40,838 bases of DNA from Streptomyces sp. Isolate_45 (GTDB lineage Bacteria > Actinomycetota > Actinomycetes > Streptomycetales > Streptomycetaceae). The notes beneath the pieces are model-generated. The model searched no databases, was not told the origin of the DNA, and was given only the letters and a program-made list of their open reading frames with translations. Shown here one piece after another: positions 7,226 through 15,039 of this stretch (the first letter of the stretch is position 1; every line of letters starts with the position of its first letter). The position numbers and the translations under genes were made by a program. Location of the stretch: contig NZ_JANFAK020000075.1 in the NCBI RefSeq assembly GCF_024721315.2, positions 1 through 40,838 of the forward strand, in the 5' to 3' direction.

Positions 7226-7292
7226 CCGCGGCCCCCGCAACCGCGGGAGGCCTTCGCCCGCCCGGCCCGCCGCCGCGCCGCCGCCGGGGAGC

Positions 7293-7356
7293 CCGGACCG
7301 ACCGCACACCGGACCGACCGCACACCGGACCGGCCGCACACCGGACCGACCGCACA
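7293..7356. repeat. Four 16-bp tandem repeats
   Basis: The unit CCGGACCGACCGCACA is repeated four times head to tail (7293-7308, 7309-7324, 7325-7340 with one change, 7341-7356). It lies in non-coding sequence between the WYL remnant and the AraC-family gene. No function is evident; slippage is the likely origin. Confidence 0.8.
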
Positions 7357-7377
7357 CGGCAGCGGCCGGACGGAACC

Positions 7378-7410
7378 CACCCGACATGATCGGGCACAGG
7401 ATGTCGGGTG
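7378..7410. promoter_or_regulatory. Perfect 10-bp inverted repeat upstream of the AraC-GyrI gene
   Basis: CACCCGACAT (7378-7387) and ATGTCGGGTG (7401-7410) are perfect reverse complements separated by 13 bases. The repeat ends 55 bases before the AraC-family start and just upstream of a plausible -10 (TAGCGT, about 7431). It could be an operator or an RNA hairpin. Confidence 0.5.
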
Positions 7411-7465
7411 CGGCCTCAGGTCGGATGCCTAGCGTGGTGATCGTAAGAAAGGAAGGTGACCGGGC

Positions 7466-8389
7466 GTGTTGGACCGACTCAACCAGGTCATGGAGCACAT
7501 CGAGGACCACCTCGACCAGCCCGTCGACGTGGCCGAGCTGGCGCGCGGTGCGGCGACCTCGGAGTACCACCTGCGCCGGATGTTCTCCGCCCTGGCGGGG
7601 ATGCCCCTGTCGGAGTACGTCCGGCGGCGGCGCCTGACCGTCGCCGGTGCCGAGGTGCTCGCCGGACGTGAACCGCTGCTGGACATCGCGGTCCGGTACG
7701 GATACGGCTCGGGGGAAGCGTTCGCGCGGGCGTTCCGCGCCGTGCACGACGTCGGCCCGGGTGAGGCCCGCCGCACCGGCACCGCACTGGTCTCCCAGGC
7801 CCGGCTCACCTTCCGCCTCACCGTCGAGGGGAGCAACAGCATGCGGTACCGCGTAGTGGACAGGCAGGCCTTCACCGTCGTGGGTTTCAAGGCACGGGTG
7901 CCACTGGTGCACACGGGCCCGAACCAGGCGATCATCGACTTCGTCCGGGGCATCGACCCGCGGCGCATGGGGCCGGTCGAAGCCCTCTCCGACCAGGAGC
8001 CGAAGGGCATCGTGGCGGTCTGTGACGATCTGGACCCGAGCCGTGCGGAGGGCACGGAGCTGGACTACTACCAGGGCGTGATCACATCGGCGCCCGCCCC
8101 GGAGGGAACCACCTCCCTGCCCGTGCCGGCGGGCACCTGGGCCGTGTTCACCACCTCCGGACCGGCGCCCCGAGCCATCCAGTACCTGTGGCGGGACGTG
8201 TTCACCCAGTGGTTCCCCTCCAACCCGTACCGCAGCCGGCCCGGCCCCGAGATCCTGCGCACGCACTTCTTCCCGGAGACGTCCGAAGCCGACGCCGAGC
8301 TGTGGCTCCCGGTGGAACGGGAACCAGGACGAACGGGGCCCGGCCCCGCAGCCGACCTCGCGGGGGACGGAGGGGAGTCAGCCCGCTGA
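7466..8389 (+). CDS. AraC-family regulator with GyrI-like ligand-binding domain
   Basis: Residues 1-105 form an AraC/XylS DNA-binding domain with two helix-turn-helix motifs (VDVAELARGAATSEYHLRRMFSAL, and LLDIAVRYGYGSGEAFARAFRAVH). From MRYRVVDRQAFTVVGFKAR (about residue 126) to the end is a GyrI-like effector-binding domain of the type found in Rob and multidrug-sensing regulators. The 307-residue length is normal for this fusion. The GTG at 7466 follows AAGGAAGGTG. It probably activates genes on binding a small hydrophobic compound; the DrrAB-type exporter genes 350 bases downstream, on the other strand, are a possible but unproven target. A 10-bp inverted repeat lies upstream. Confidence 0.92.
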   Translation: MLDRLNQVMEHIEDHLDQPVDVAELARGAATSEYHLRRMFSALAGMPLSEYVRRRRLTVAGAEVLAGREPLLDIAVRYGYGSGEAFARAFRAVHDVGPGEARRTGTALVSQARLTFRLTVEGSNSMRYRVVDRQAFTVVGFKARVPLVHTGPNQAIIDFVRGIDPRRMGPVEALSDQEPKGIVAVCDDLDPSRAEGTELDYYQGVITSAPAPEGTTSLPVPAGTWAVFTTSGPAPRAIQYLWRDVFTQWFPSNPYRSRPGPEILRTHFFPETSEADAELWLPVEREPGRTGPGPAADLAGDGGESAR

Positions 8390-8449
8390 TCGGCGGGTAG
8401 TCGTCCTTCGAACGGATTCGGAACGGCCGGCGGTCAGGGGGTCGCGCAC

Positions 8450-8671
8450 ATGTCCCGGAGCAAGGTTCCCGACTACGTGACCGGCAGGCACGGACCGCAC
8501 TGGACGCACTCCCTGCGCGCGGCGCAGCGGGCGGGCGCCGTGATCGTCGCCGACGATTCCGGCGAGCCCGTCCGCTACGCACGCGCGGACGGCGGCCCCG
8601 GCCGTTTCCGTCCCTGGATCGACGTCCACGGCACCCGTTACGACAGTCACGACGTCCACCCCGAGTGGTGA
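8450..8671 (+). CDS. Small hypothetical protein, 73 residues
   Basis: ATG 8450 opens a 73-residue frame with normal high-GC codon use. The protein is polar and basic at the start (MSRSKVPDYVTGRHGPHW), then AGAVIVADDSGEPVRYARADGG, and ends PWIDVHGTRYDSHDVHPEW with several His residues. I do not recognise the family. It lies 60 bases after the AraC-family gene on the same strand and could share its transcript. Confidence 0.6.
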   Translation: MSRSKVPDYVTGRHGPHWTHSLRAAQRAGAVIVADDSGEPVRYARADGGPGRFRPWIDVHGTRYDSHDVHPEW

Positions 8672-8672
8672 C

Positions 8673-8717
8673 GCGCCGCGCAAGCCCGCGCCGCGCAAGC
8701 CCGCGCCGCGCAAGCAC
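8673..8717. repeat. Three 15-bp tandem repeats
   Basis: GCGCCGCGCAAGCCC is repeated head to tail at 8673-8687 and 8688-8702, with a third copy differing at one base (8703-8717). It fills the gap between two convergent genes. Confidence 0.75.
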
Positions 8718-8729
8718 GGCCGCGCCGGG

Positions 8730-9542
8730 TCAGCGGTCCCGCGAGCGGTACGCACGCATCGCCAGGGGCATGAACACCGCCGCGATGCCCACGGCCCAGA
8801 CCAGGGACCACATGATCGGACGGCCCGCGGGGGTCCCGAGCAGCAGTCCACGGAGGGCGTCCGACAGTTGCGTGACGGGGTTGACCTTCACCCATGCCTG
8901 GAGCCAGCCGGGCATCGTGTCGACCTGGGCGAAGGCGCTGCTGGTGAACGTGATCGGGAAGATGAAGGTGAACGCGTAGACCTGCACCTTCTCCGGGTCG
9001 CCCGCCATCATTCCGATGAGGACCGCCGTCCACGAGACGGCGGCGGCGAACACCAGCAGCAGCAGTGCCCCGCCGAGGAACCCCGCGAAGCCCCCGGTGA
9101 CTTGGAAGCCGAGCAGCACGCCCAGGACGATCATCAGGACCATGGCCCACAACTGTTTGACCAGGTCGGCCGTTATCCGCCCGAACAGCGGCGCCGACCG
9201 CGCGATGGGCAGACTGCGCAACCGGTCGAAGACGCCCTTCGTCAGGTCCGTGTTCAGGGACATCGCGGTGTAGGTGCTCATGAAGAGGGTGTTCTGGACG
9301 ATGATGCCCGCGAGCGCGTACTGGAGGTAGTCCTGCGGGGATCCCGCCATCTGCCCACCGAAGACGTAGGTGAACAGGAACACGAACATGATCGGCGTGA
9401 TGCTGTAGTCGACGAGTTCCAAGGGGTTGTGCTTCACCGAGACCAGGCTGCGCCACGCCATGGTGGCGGTCTGCCGCACGGCGGCCAGGGGGTGCACCCG
9501 GCCGGCCTCGCCCGTGCCCCGGGCGATCGTCCCACTGGTCAT
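8730..9542 (-). CDS. ABC-2 type transporter permease (DrrB-like)
   Basis: The 270-residue protein has about six transmembrane segments (for example LVDYSITPIMFVFLFTYVFG, QLWAMVLMIVLGVLLGFQV, FLGGALLLLVFAAAVSW, the FIFPITFTSSAF region, and SLVWAVGIAAVFMPLAM) and the ABC-2 membrane domain, as in daunorubicin-resistance DrrB proteins. It forms the membrane channel for the ATPase encoded just upstream, whose stop overlaps its ATG by 4 bases. The pair is expected to export a drug or lipid-like molecule. The substrate is unknown. Confidence 0.92.
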   Translation of the reverse strand: MTSGTIARGTGEAGRVHPLAAVRQTATMAWRSLVSVKHNPLELVDYSITPIMFVFLFTYVFGGQMAGSPQDYLQYALAGIIVQNTLFMSTYTAMSLNTDLTKGVFDRLRSLPIARSAPLFGRITADLVKQLWAMVLMIVLGVLLGFQVTGGFAGFLGGALLLLVFAAAVSWTAVLIGMMAGDPEKVQVYAFTFIFPITFTSSAFAQVDTMPGWLQAWVKVNPVTQLSDALRGLLLGTPAGRPIMWSLVWAVGIAAVFMPLAMRAYRSRDR

Positions 9543-10585
9543 GACGGGCTACCGGTCCTCATGTGCGTCCCGTCGGGGTTCGCGCCGGTGCCATGCGCAC
9601 GGACACCCTCCGTGCCGCCGTCGCGGGGGGCCGCGTCCGGTGGCGGACCGCCCGGCTCCGCGCGATGGCCGGTCAGGACCATGAACACCTCGTCGAGCGA
9701 GGAACGTCGAAGGGTGAGCTCCCCGACCTCGATACCGGCCCGGTCCAGCCGGCGCACGACCGCCGGCATCAGAGCCGGGTCGGTGACGGGCACCGTGATC
9801 CCATCGCCCTCGATCTTGGTCTGGGGCCCGGCCTGCTCGCTGATCAGTGTGTGGGCCGCGCCCAGATCGGCCGCCCGCGCCGGACGCAGTTCCAGCACCT
9901 GACCGCCGACCTGCGACTTCAGCTCGTCCGGGGTGCCGTCGGCGATCACCGTTCCCTTGTCGATCACCACGATGTGGTCGGCGAGCCGGTCGGCCTCGTC
10001 AAGGTACTGGGTGGTCAACAGGGTCGTCATGCCCTCGGCGACCAGAATCCGCAGCATGTCCCAGACCTCGCCGCGGCTGTGCGGGTCGAGACCGGTGGTG
10101 GGCTCGTCGAGGAAGAGGACCTGCGGCCTCCCGACGAGGCTGGCCGCGAGGTCGAGGCGGCGCCGCATTCCTCCCGAGTAGGTCTTCGCGGCCCGCCCCG
10201 CCGCGTCGGTCAGATGGAACCGGTCGAGCAGCTCGGCGGCGCGGGCCCGGGCGTCCCCGCGCGGCATGCCGAGCAGTCGGCCGATCATGAGCAGGTTCTC
10301 CGTGCCGGTCAGGTTCTCGTCCACGGCGGCGTACTGGCCGGTGAGCCCGATCAGGGACCGCACCCGGCCCGCCTCCCGCACCACGTCGTACCCGCCGACC
10401 TCGGCGCGCCCCGAGTCCGGCAGGAGGAGCGTGGCGAAGACGCGGACCGCCGTCGTCTTGCCGGCGCCGTTGGGACCCAGCAGGCCGCACACCGTCCCTG
10501 CCGGAACCTCAAGATCGATTCCGGTGAGGGCGCGCGTCTCCTTGAACCGCTTGGCCAGGCCCTCGGCCCGGATCGCGTGCCTCAT
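9539..10585 (-). CDS. ABC transporter ATP-binding protein (DrrA-like)
   Basis: The 348-residue protein carries Walker A GPNGAGKTT (about residues 38-46), signature YSGGMRRR, Walker B VLFLDEPTTGLDP and the H-loop replaced by Gln (LLTTQYLDEAD), as is typical of DrrA-type ATPases. The C-terminal part (VTDPALMPAVVRRLDRAGIEVGELTLRRSSLDEVFMVLTG) is the DrrA-type C-terminal domain. An extra Pro/Gly-rich tail of about 30 residues follows. It powers the adjacent permease. AGGTGG precedes the ATG. Two ACTGTCGG direct repeats lie upstream. Confidence 0.93.
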   Translation of the reverse strand: MRHAIRAEGLAKRFKETRALTGIDLEVPAGTVCGLLGPNGAGKTTAVRVFATLLLPDSGRAEVGGYDVVREAGRVRSLIGLTGQYAAVDENLTGTENLLMIGRLLGMPRGDARARAAELLDRFHLTDAAGRAAKTYSGGMRRRLDLAASLVGRPQVLFLDEPTTGLDPHSRGEVWDMLRILVAEGMTTLLTTQYLDEADRLADHIVVIDKGTVIADGTPDELKSQVGGQVLELRPARAADLGAAHTLISEQAGPQTKIEGDGITVPVTDPALMPAVVRRLDRAGIEVGELTLRRSSLDEVFMVLTGHRAEPGGPPPDAAPRDGGTEGVRAHGTGANPDGTHMRTGSPS

Positions 10586-10614
10586 GGGACCACCTGATTT
10601 CCCCGTGGGAAGCG

Positions 10615-10653
10615 CCGACAGTTCCTCCCACTGTGACCCATGCCACCGACAGT
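10615..10653. promoter_or_regulatory. Direct repeat upstream of the DrrAB-like operon
   Basis: CCGACAGT occurs at 10615-10622 and 10646-10653, 31 bp (three helical turns) apart. Between and overlapping them, on the minus strand, is ACAGT-7-ACTGT. It lies 30-70 bases upstream of the ATPase start and could bind a regulator. Confidence 0.35.
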
Positions 10654-10681
10654 GCGCCTCCCGCGGCCCGGTCCCGGGCCC

Positions 10682-11101
10682 TCAGGCCCGCGACCGGCGT
10701 CGCAGCGCGGTGTGCGCGAGGCAGCCCGCCGCCGCGCCGACCACGTACCAGAACAGGTCGGGCGCGTTGAAGGTGGAACCGAGTACGAGGCGGGCCACGG
10801 CACTGCGCCGGGACAACTCCGCCGGCAGCGGGCCGAGCTGTAGGAACTCGACCGCCCAGCTCGCTGCCAGGGCCACCGCGGCAGCCCGCAGGGGCGTCAC
10901 CCGCGGGGCGGCCAGGACGACGAGGGTGAGCAGGAGGACGGTGTACAGCGCGTCCCCGCCGTACTTCGGGACGTTCCCGGCGGCCACGGCCCTGAGCGCC
11001 AGGCCCGCACCGACGGTGAGCAGCGCGGCCAGGGCGGCGGCCGCACGGATCCGGGTCGGGTCGGTGGCGGGGCGGTCGAGGCTCGCGGACGTGGAGATCA
11101 C
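10682..11101 (-). CDS. DUF2809-like membrane protein
   Basis: The 139-residue protein has four predicted membrane segments (AAAALAALLTVGAGLALRAVA, ALYTVLLLTLVVLAAP, LRAAAVALAASWAVEFLQL, FWYVVGAAAGCLAHTAL). The pattern KYGGDALYTVLLL, then EFLQL, then FNAPDLFWYVVGAAAG matches the DUF2809/VanZ-like small membrane proteins, whose role is unknown. The GTG start at 11101 follows AGGATG; the frame is open further upstream but without membrane-like sequence. Confidence 0.8.
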   Translation of the reverse strand: MISTSASLDRPATDPTRIRAAAALAALLTVGAGLALRAVAAGNVPKYGGDALYTVLLLTLVVLAAPRVTPLRAAAVALAASWAVEFLQLGPLPAELSRRSAVARLVLGSTFNAPDLFWYVVGAAAGCLAHTALRRRSRA

Positions 11102-11177
11102 GGGATCATCCTGCCGGACGGCCGCGCGCCCGCCGCGCGCGGCCCGGCAGGGGAGCGCCCGGTCCGGGTCGCCCCGG

Positions 11178-11546
11178 TCAGTGCCGGCCCCTCCACCGGG
11201 CGAGGAGTTCGCCGGGAGTCCGGGGCGAGGGGTTCCGCTCGGCCGGCCACTCCTCCTGCGGTGTGAGCGCGACGCTCGGCATGAGGTAGCGCATGCCGTC
11301 CTTCTCCAACACGCACAGGGGCTCGCCGCCCGGGACGTCGGGGCGTTCGAGACGGACCAGGAACCCCTGCGGTCGGCCGGCGCCCGCGATCTCGCCCCGC
11401 AGGACGGTGGCCTCCGAGCGGCTCGTCCGCCCCGAGGACACCGTCTTTCCGTCGACGAGGACCTCGGCGTGACGGTGCCGGAGGTCCCGGACGACGGTGA
11501 TCGAGTGTCCGTCCTGGTCCAGGTGGAAACGGTGACGGTCCGCCAC
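11178..11546 (-). CDS. Hypothetical protein, 122 residues
   Basis: The product is polar and mostly beta-strand in pattern: FHLDQDGHSITVVRDLRHRHAEVLVDGKTVSSG, then EATVLRGEIAG, FLVRLERPDV and EPLCVLEKDGMRYLMPSVAL. It ends in a basic helix (PGELLARWRGRH). No signal peptide or membrane segment is visible, so it is probably cytoplasmic. I do not recognise a named family. Codon use is fully typical of local genes. It is encoded upstream of the DUF2809-like gene on the same strand, 76 bases away. Confidence 0.8.
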   Translation of the reverse strand: MADRHRFHLDQDGHSITVVRDLRHRHAEVLVDGKTVSSGRTSRSEATVLRGEIAGAGRPQGFLVRLERPDVPGGEPLCVLEKDGMRYLMPSVALTPQEEWPAERNPSPRTPGELLARWRGRH

Positions 11547-11669
11547 GACGACCTCCCGGGAGCTGTGCCTGGCACCAGCCTAGGCCCCGTCGTCCAACTC
11601 CCGTCGTCGCCCGGCCGTCAGCCTCGCGGCGTCCCGGCGCCCACCCGTACTCGCCGTCCCCAGGGCCAT

Positions 11670-11685
11670 TGAGTACGTGTACTCA
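11670..11685. promoter_or_regulatory. 16-bp perfect palindrome upstream of the SCO4225-like gene
   Basis: TGAGTAC-GT-GTACTCA has perfect 7-bp arms. It lies in the divergent region between 11546 (minus) and 11773 (plus), in sequence that is AT-richer than its surroundings, the usual setting of a TetR, GntR or MarR operator. No matching regulator gene is adjacent. Confidence 0.5.
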
Positions 11686-11772
11686 GGCGTGGCGGGCGCG
11701 GCCCGGTCACGATGGTGATCACCACGCACGGCGGCGTCGCCCGTCCCCGCGCCGCGATTCCCGAGGAGAAAC

Positions 11773-12117
11773 ATGCGTTTCCTGCGCACGTTCGTACGTC
11801 TGACCTTCTGCAACCCGCTCTCCGGCCCCTACCTCGGACTCGGGTGCCTCCTCCTGCTCGTCGGCGCCGGGGACGACGGGAACCCGGCGGCGGGCCTGTT
11901 CGCGCTCCTGCTGACCGCGCCGACCGGAGCCGTCCTCATCGGAACCGTCAACTCCGCGGGCTCGGGAGCGCAAGGAGACGCGGCGATCTGGATCGTCCTC
12001 GCGGTCTCTTACCTCTTCCAGGCGTTCCTGCTCGGTCTCCTGGCGCGGGCCGTGCGCCGCGGCCTCACCCGCGGGCGGGGCGGCTCGGCCGACGGTGACC
12101 TGCCCGTCATTCACTGA
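11773..12117 (+). CDS. Small membrane protein, SCO4225-like
   Basis: The 114-residue protein has three hydrophobic segments (YLGLGCLLLLVGAG, GLFALLLTAPTGAVLIGTV, AIWIVLAVSYLFQAFLLGLLA), preceded by a basic start (MRFLRTFVRLTF) and followed by an Arg-rich cytoplasmic tail. The start RLTFCNPLSGPYLGLG and the order of segments resemble the SCO4225 family of streptomycete membrane proteins of unknown role. GAGGAGAAAC before the ATG is an excellent ribosome site. Confidence 0.8.
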   Translation: MRFLRTFVRLTFCNPLSGPYLGLGCLLLLVGAGDDGNPAAGLFALLLTAPTGAVLIGTVNSAGSGAQGDAAIWIVLAVSYLFQAFLLGLLARAVRRGLTRGRGGSADGDLPVIH

Positions 12118-12157
12118 GCGGGGCGGAAGGACGCGGGCGGCGCGAGCGGCGACGGGT

Positions 12158-12694
12158 TCAGTAGCGCACCGCCCTGGCGGTCTCGGCCTGCGCCGTGCCG
12201 GCCAGCTTGTGGGTGCTGCGGGCGGAACCCTGCCCCGTGCCGTTGCCCGCGACGTCGGACACGGTCACCACGACCGTGTCGAGCCGGTTGCCGCTCTCGT
12301 CCTTGTAGTCGACCTGCACCGCGAACGACTTCTTCGAGGCGTCGGTGTTCTTCACCGTGACGGGGACGACGGTGTATCCCTGGCCATCGGTCGCCACCGT
12401 GCCCAGCGTCACCTCGTCCTTCGCTTCCACACCGTTCTTGATCTCCGCGAACTTGTCCTGGGCCACGGCCGCCGCGGACGTCGCCGCGTCCGCGGCGGCG
12501 GACGCCGCGGAGGACACCTTCGCTCCGGCCGACTGCACGGCCGACGCCGCCTTCGACGCGGCGTCCGACGCGGAGCCCGTCCCGTCGGAGCAGCCCGCCG
12601 TACCGCAAACCGCCATCACGATCACCGCACCCGCTGCCAGACCACGCCTCACCACGACCACCAGCCTCTCCACGACGCTCTTCCTGGCGCCCAT
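12158..12694 (-). CDS. Lipoprotein with FxLYD-type domain
   Basis: The 178-residue protein starts with a basic n-region (MGARKSVVERLVVVVRRG), a hydrophobic core, and a lipobox-like GTAGC-SDG (Cys about residue 36), so it is probably a membrane-anchored lipoprotein; the lipobox is not fully canonical. An Ala/Ser-rich spacer of about 45 residues follows. The C-terminal part (YTVVPVTVKNTDASKKSFAVQVDYKDESG, then DTVVVTVSDVAGNGTG) is the beta-sandwich pattern of FxLYD-type domains. The role is unknown. GGGGAGA precedes the ATG. Confidence 0.8.
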   Translation of the reverse strand: MGARKSVVERLVVVVRRGLAAGAVIVMAVCGTAGCSDGTGSASDAASKAASAVQSAGAKVSSAASAAADAATSAAAVAQDKFAEIKNGVEAKDEVTLGTVATDGQGYTVVPVTVKNTDASKKSFAVQVDYKDESGNRLDTVVVTVSDVAGNGTGQGSARSTHKLAGTAQAETARAVRY

Positions 12695-12747
12695 CCAACG
12701 TCTCCCCGTGCCCGCACCCGGGCCGACCCGGCAACGCAACCGGGTGA

Positions 12748-12785
12748 ACGCCCGACCGGTTGCCGACGGGCAGACGGTCGGGCGT
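12748..12785. terminator. Hairpin downstream of the GNAT gene
   Basis: ACGCCCGACCG (12748-12758) and CGGTCGGGCGT (12775-12785) form a perfect 11-bp stem around 16 bases. It starts 4 bases after the GNAT gene's end on the minus strand, and upstream of the lipoprotein gene, so it would separate the two transcripts. Confidence 0.65.
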
Positions 12786-12789
12786 GGTC

Positions 12790-13455
12790 TCACCCGCCGT
12801 TGGTGGGAGCGGCGCCCGGGTCCGGGTCGCGCCACATGGGCCACAGGGTCGGCCCGTCGTCCGGCAGCCGGATCTCGGCCGTGACGCGGAAGCCGAGCCC
12901 TTCGTAGAAGGGGACGTTGGTCGACTTGCTCGACTCCAGGTAGGCGGGCTGCCCGAGCCGGTCGCAGTCGGCGAGCTGCTGGCGGACCAGGGCGGAACCG
13001 ACGCCCGCGCCCTGGACGGCCGGGTCGGTTCCCAGGGTCGGCAGGTACCAGTGCGGGGTGTCCGGGTGGGCTTCGTGCATCGTGTTCTGGACCTCCGCGG
13101 CACGCCGAAGCCCACCCGGCCCGAAGACGCGTACGTACGACGGCATGGCGGCCAGTTCCCGGACCGCGGTGCTGCTCCAGCGTCCCGGCGCCGACCACAG
13201 CGCGGCCCCCAGCAGCAGCCCGTCACCGGTCGCGGCCACCCGGACCCCACCGGTACGCGGCCGTGGCTGTCGTTGGGCGAGCTTGAAGTAGCGGGCGATC
13301 CTGCGCTCCCGGTCGGACGGGCCGGGGAGCATCCACACCATGACGGGGTCGTCGGCGAAGGCGCGGGCGAGCAGCGTCGCGACCGCGCCCGCCTCGGCCC
13401 GCCCGGCGCACCTGATGCCGTACCCGGCGGACAGCAGCGCTGTGCGTGCGTTCAT
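12790..13455 (-). CDS. GNAT-family N-acetyltransferase
   Basis: The 221-residue protein shows the GNAT fold. An N-terminal helix and strand (RCAGRAEAGAVATLLARAFADDPV) are followed by the acetyl-CoA binding motif A, LGTDPAVQGAGVGSALVRQQ (about residues 140-160), and motif B, AYLESSKSTNVPFYEGLGFRV. It would transfer an acyl group from CoA to an amine; the substrate is unknown. The ATG at 13455 was chosen because sequence upstream is not conserved-looking; its ribosome site is weak (GGTGG). A strong hairpin follows the stop. Confidence 0.92.
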   Translation of the reverse strand: MNARTALLSAGYGIRCAGRAEAGAVATLLARAFADDPVMVWMLPGPSDRERRIARYFKLAQRQPRPRTGGVRVAATGDGLLLGAALWSAPGRWSSTAVRELAAMPSYVRVFGPGGLRRAAEVQNTMHEAHPDTPHWYLPTLGTDPAVQGAGVGSALVRQQLADCDRLGQPAYLESSKSTNVPFYEGLGFRVTAEIRLPDDGPTLWPMWRDPDPGAAPTNGG

Positions 13456-13610
13456 GGGGCCACCGTAGGGAGCACGCCCGGTCGCCCCGGGCCGTGCGCG
13501 CAGGGACACGCCGGGCGGGGCCCCCAACGCGCGCCTCGGAGCGTCCAGCGGAAGCAACGGCGCGCGACGTACCTACCCGTCCGCCGGACGGCCGGGGCAG
13601 AATCCATGGT

Positions 13611-14825
13611 GTGATCATCACCGCGCGCGAACTGAACCGGGCGACCCTGAGCCGCCAACTGCTGCTCCGACGCGAACCGTTGACCGTCCCCGAGGGGGTG
13701 CGGCGGGTGGTGGCGCTCCAGGCACAGGACCCGGCCTCGCCGTACCTGGCCCTGTGGAACCGGCTCACCGACTTCACGCCGGCCGAGCTCGACGGCGCGT
13801 TCACCGCCCGGTCGGTGGTCAAGGCGACCCTGATGCGGATCACCCTGCACGCCGTGCACGCAGAGGACTACCCGGCGTTCCGCGCGGCGATGCGGCCCAC
13901 CCTCCACGCGTCCCGGCTCGGCTCCCGGTTCGCCGAAGCGGGCCTGACCCCGGCGGACGCCGAAGAACTGCTCCCCGAACTGCTGGACTTCGCCCGTCGG
14001 CCACGTACCTCGGCGGAGATGCGGGCCTGGACCGAGGAGCGGCTCGGCGCGGCGAAGCGGGACGGGGCGTGGTGGGGGCTCAAGGGGTACGCACCGCTGC
14101 ACCACGCCCCGACGGGAGCCACCTGGTCCTTCGGCCCCCGCCCGTCGTTCGTCGCGGCCGGAGCGGATCCCGATGTCGATCCCGATGTCGATCCCGAAGC
14201 CGAAGCCGAAGCCGAAGCCGAAGCCGAAGCCGAAGCCGCCGTGTCCGTGCCGGTGAGGCGGGAGGCGGAGCCCGGAGCGTTGCGCGCCCTGATCCTGCGC
14301 TACCTGGCGGGGTTCGGACCCGCGTCGGCCGCGGACGTGGCGCAGTTCGCCACGGTACGGCGGACGTCCGTGCACGCGGCGCTCCGCGACCTGGACGGCC
14401 TCGTCGAGCCGCTCCGGGGGCCGGCCGGCGAGACGCTGTTCGACCTCCCGGGCGCCTCCCGTCCGCCCGCCGACACGCCTGCGCCGGCCCGGCTCATGGC
14501 CATGTGGGACAGCACTCTGTTGGCCTACGCCGACCGCAGCCGGGTGATACCCCCCGCCTACCGCCCGCTGGTGATCCGGCGCAACGGCGACGTACTACCG
14601 ACCCTGCTGGTGGACGGCCAGGTCGCCGGGGTGTGGCGTCCGGTGGACGGCCACGTCGAGGCCACGGCCTTCCACCCCCTGTCGGCCGCCGACTGGGACG
14701 GACTCGCCGAGGAGGCCCGCTCCCTGACGGCCCTCCTCGCCGGCCGCGAGACGGCCGTCTACCGCCGCTACCACCACTGGTGGTCGAAGCTTCCCGAGGC
14801 GGAGACGCGAATCCTCAGGCCGTAG
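13611..14825 (+). CDS. AlkZ-like winged-helix DNA glycosylase (HTH_42 family)
   Basis: The 404-residue protein belongs to the HTH_42 (YcaQ/AlkZ) superfamily. The segment VRRVVALQAQDPASPYLALW (about residues 28-47) contains the QxQ motif characteristic of the AlkZ branch, as opposed to QxD in YcaQ/AlkX; in that branch it forms the active site for removing bulky alkylated bases or crosslinks. Tandem winged-helix regions follow (FTARSVVKATLMRITLHAV; ALRALILRYLAGFGPASAADVAQF), and the C-terminal part has WDSTLLAYADRSRVIP. Between them is a 24-residue acidic DPDV/EA repeat linker. GTG 13611 has only a weak upstream site. AlkZ-like enzymes often protect producers from DNA-damaging metabolites, but no such cluster is visible here. 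Confidence 0.85.
   Translation: MIITARELNRATLSRQLLLRREPLTVPEGVRRVVALQAQDPASPYLALWNRLTDFTPAELDGAFTARSVVKATLMRITLHAVHAEDYPAFRAAMRPTLHASRLGSRFAEAGLTPADAEELLPELLDFARRPRTSAEMRAWTEERLGAAKRDGAWWGLKGYAPLHHAPTGATWSFGPRPSFVAAGADPDVDPDVDPEAEAEAEAEAEAEAAVSVPVRREAEPGALRALILRYLAGFGPASAADVAQFATVRRTSVHAALRDLDGLVEPLRGPAGETLFDLPGASRPPADTPAPARLMAMWDSTLLAYADRSRVIPPAYRPLVIRRNGDVLPTLLVDGQVAGVWRPVDGHVEATAFHPLSAADWDGLAEEARSLTALLAGRETAVYRRYHHWWSKLPEAETRILRP
14166..14237 (+). repeat. In-frame 12-bp and 6-bp tandem repeats in the AlkZ-like gene
   Basis: Two copies of GATCCCGATGTC (14166-14189) and GATCCC are followed by seven perfect copies of GAAGCC (14196-14237). They encode (DPDV)2-DP-(EA)7. Because the units are multiples of three, gain or loss of copies changes only the length of an acidic linker. 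Confidence 0.9.
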
Positions 14826-15039
14826 TCGGGCGGTCAGTGCTGTGGTGAGGCCGCCGGCGTCGAAGTCCCCTCGAAGTCGCGGCAGTCCACCTCGCGTCGC
14901 CCGGCCGGGAACAAGCGGACGGCCGACGGGGCCGCGCGGGCACCGTGGCGCACAATGGTGGTCCCATCGGCCGGTGCGGTACGGGACGCGGGACCCCGCG
15001 CGGCCACGTCCGGCGAAACCCGGAGGTGAATCACCCACC

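Noticed and set aside
7293..7356. CRISPR array at the 16-bp repeats
   Set aside because: Units are directly abutting with no spacers and no cas genes are nearby.
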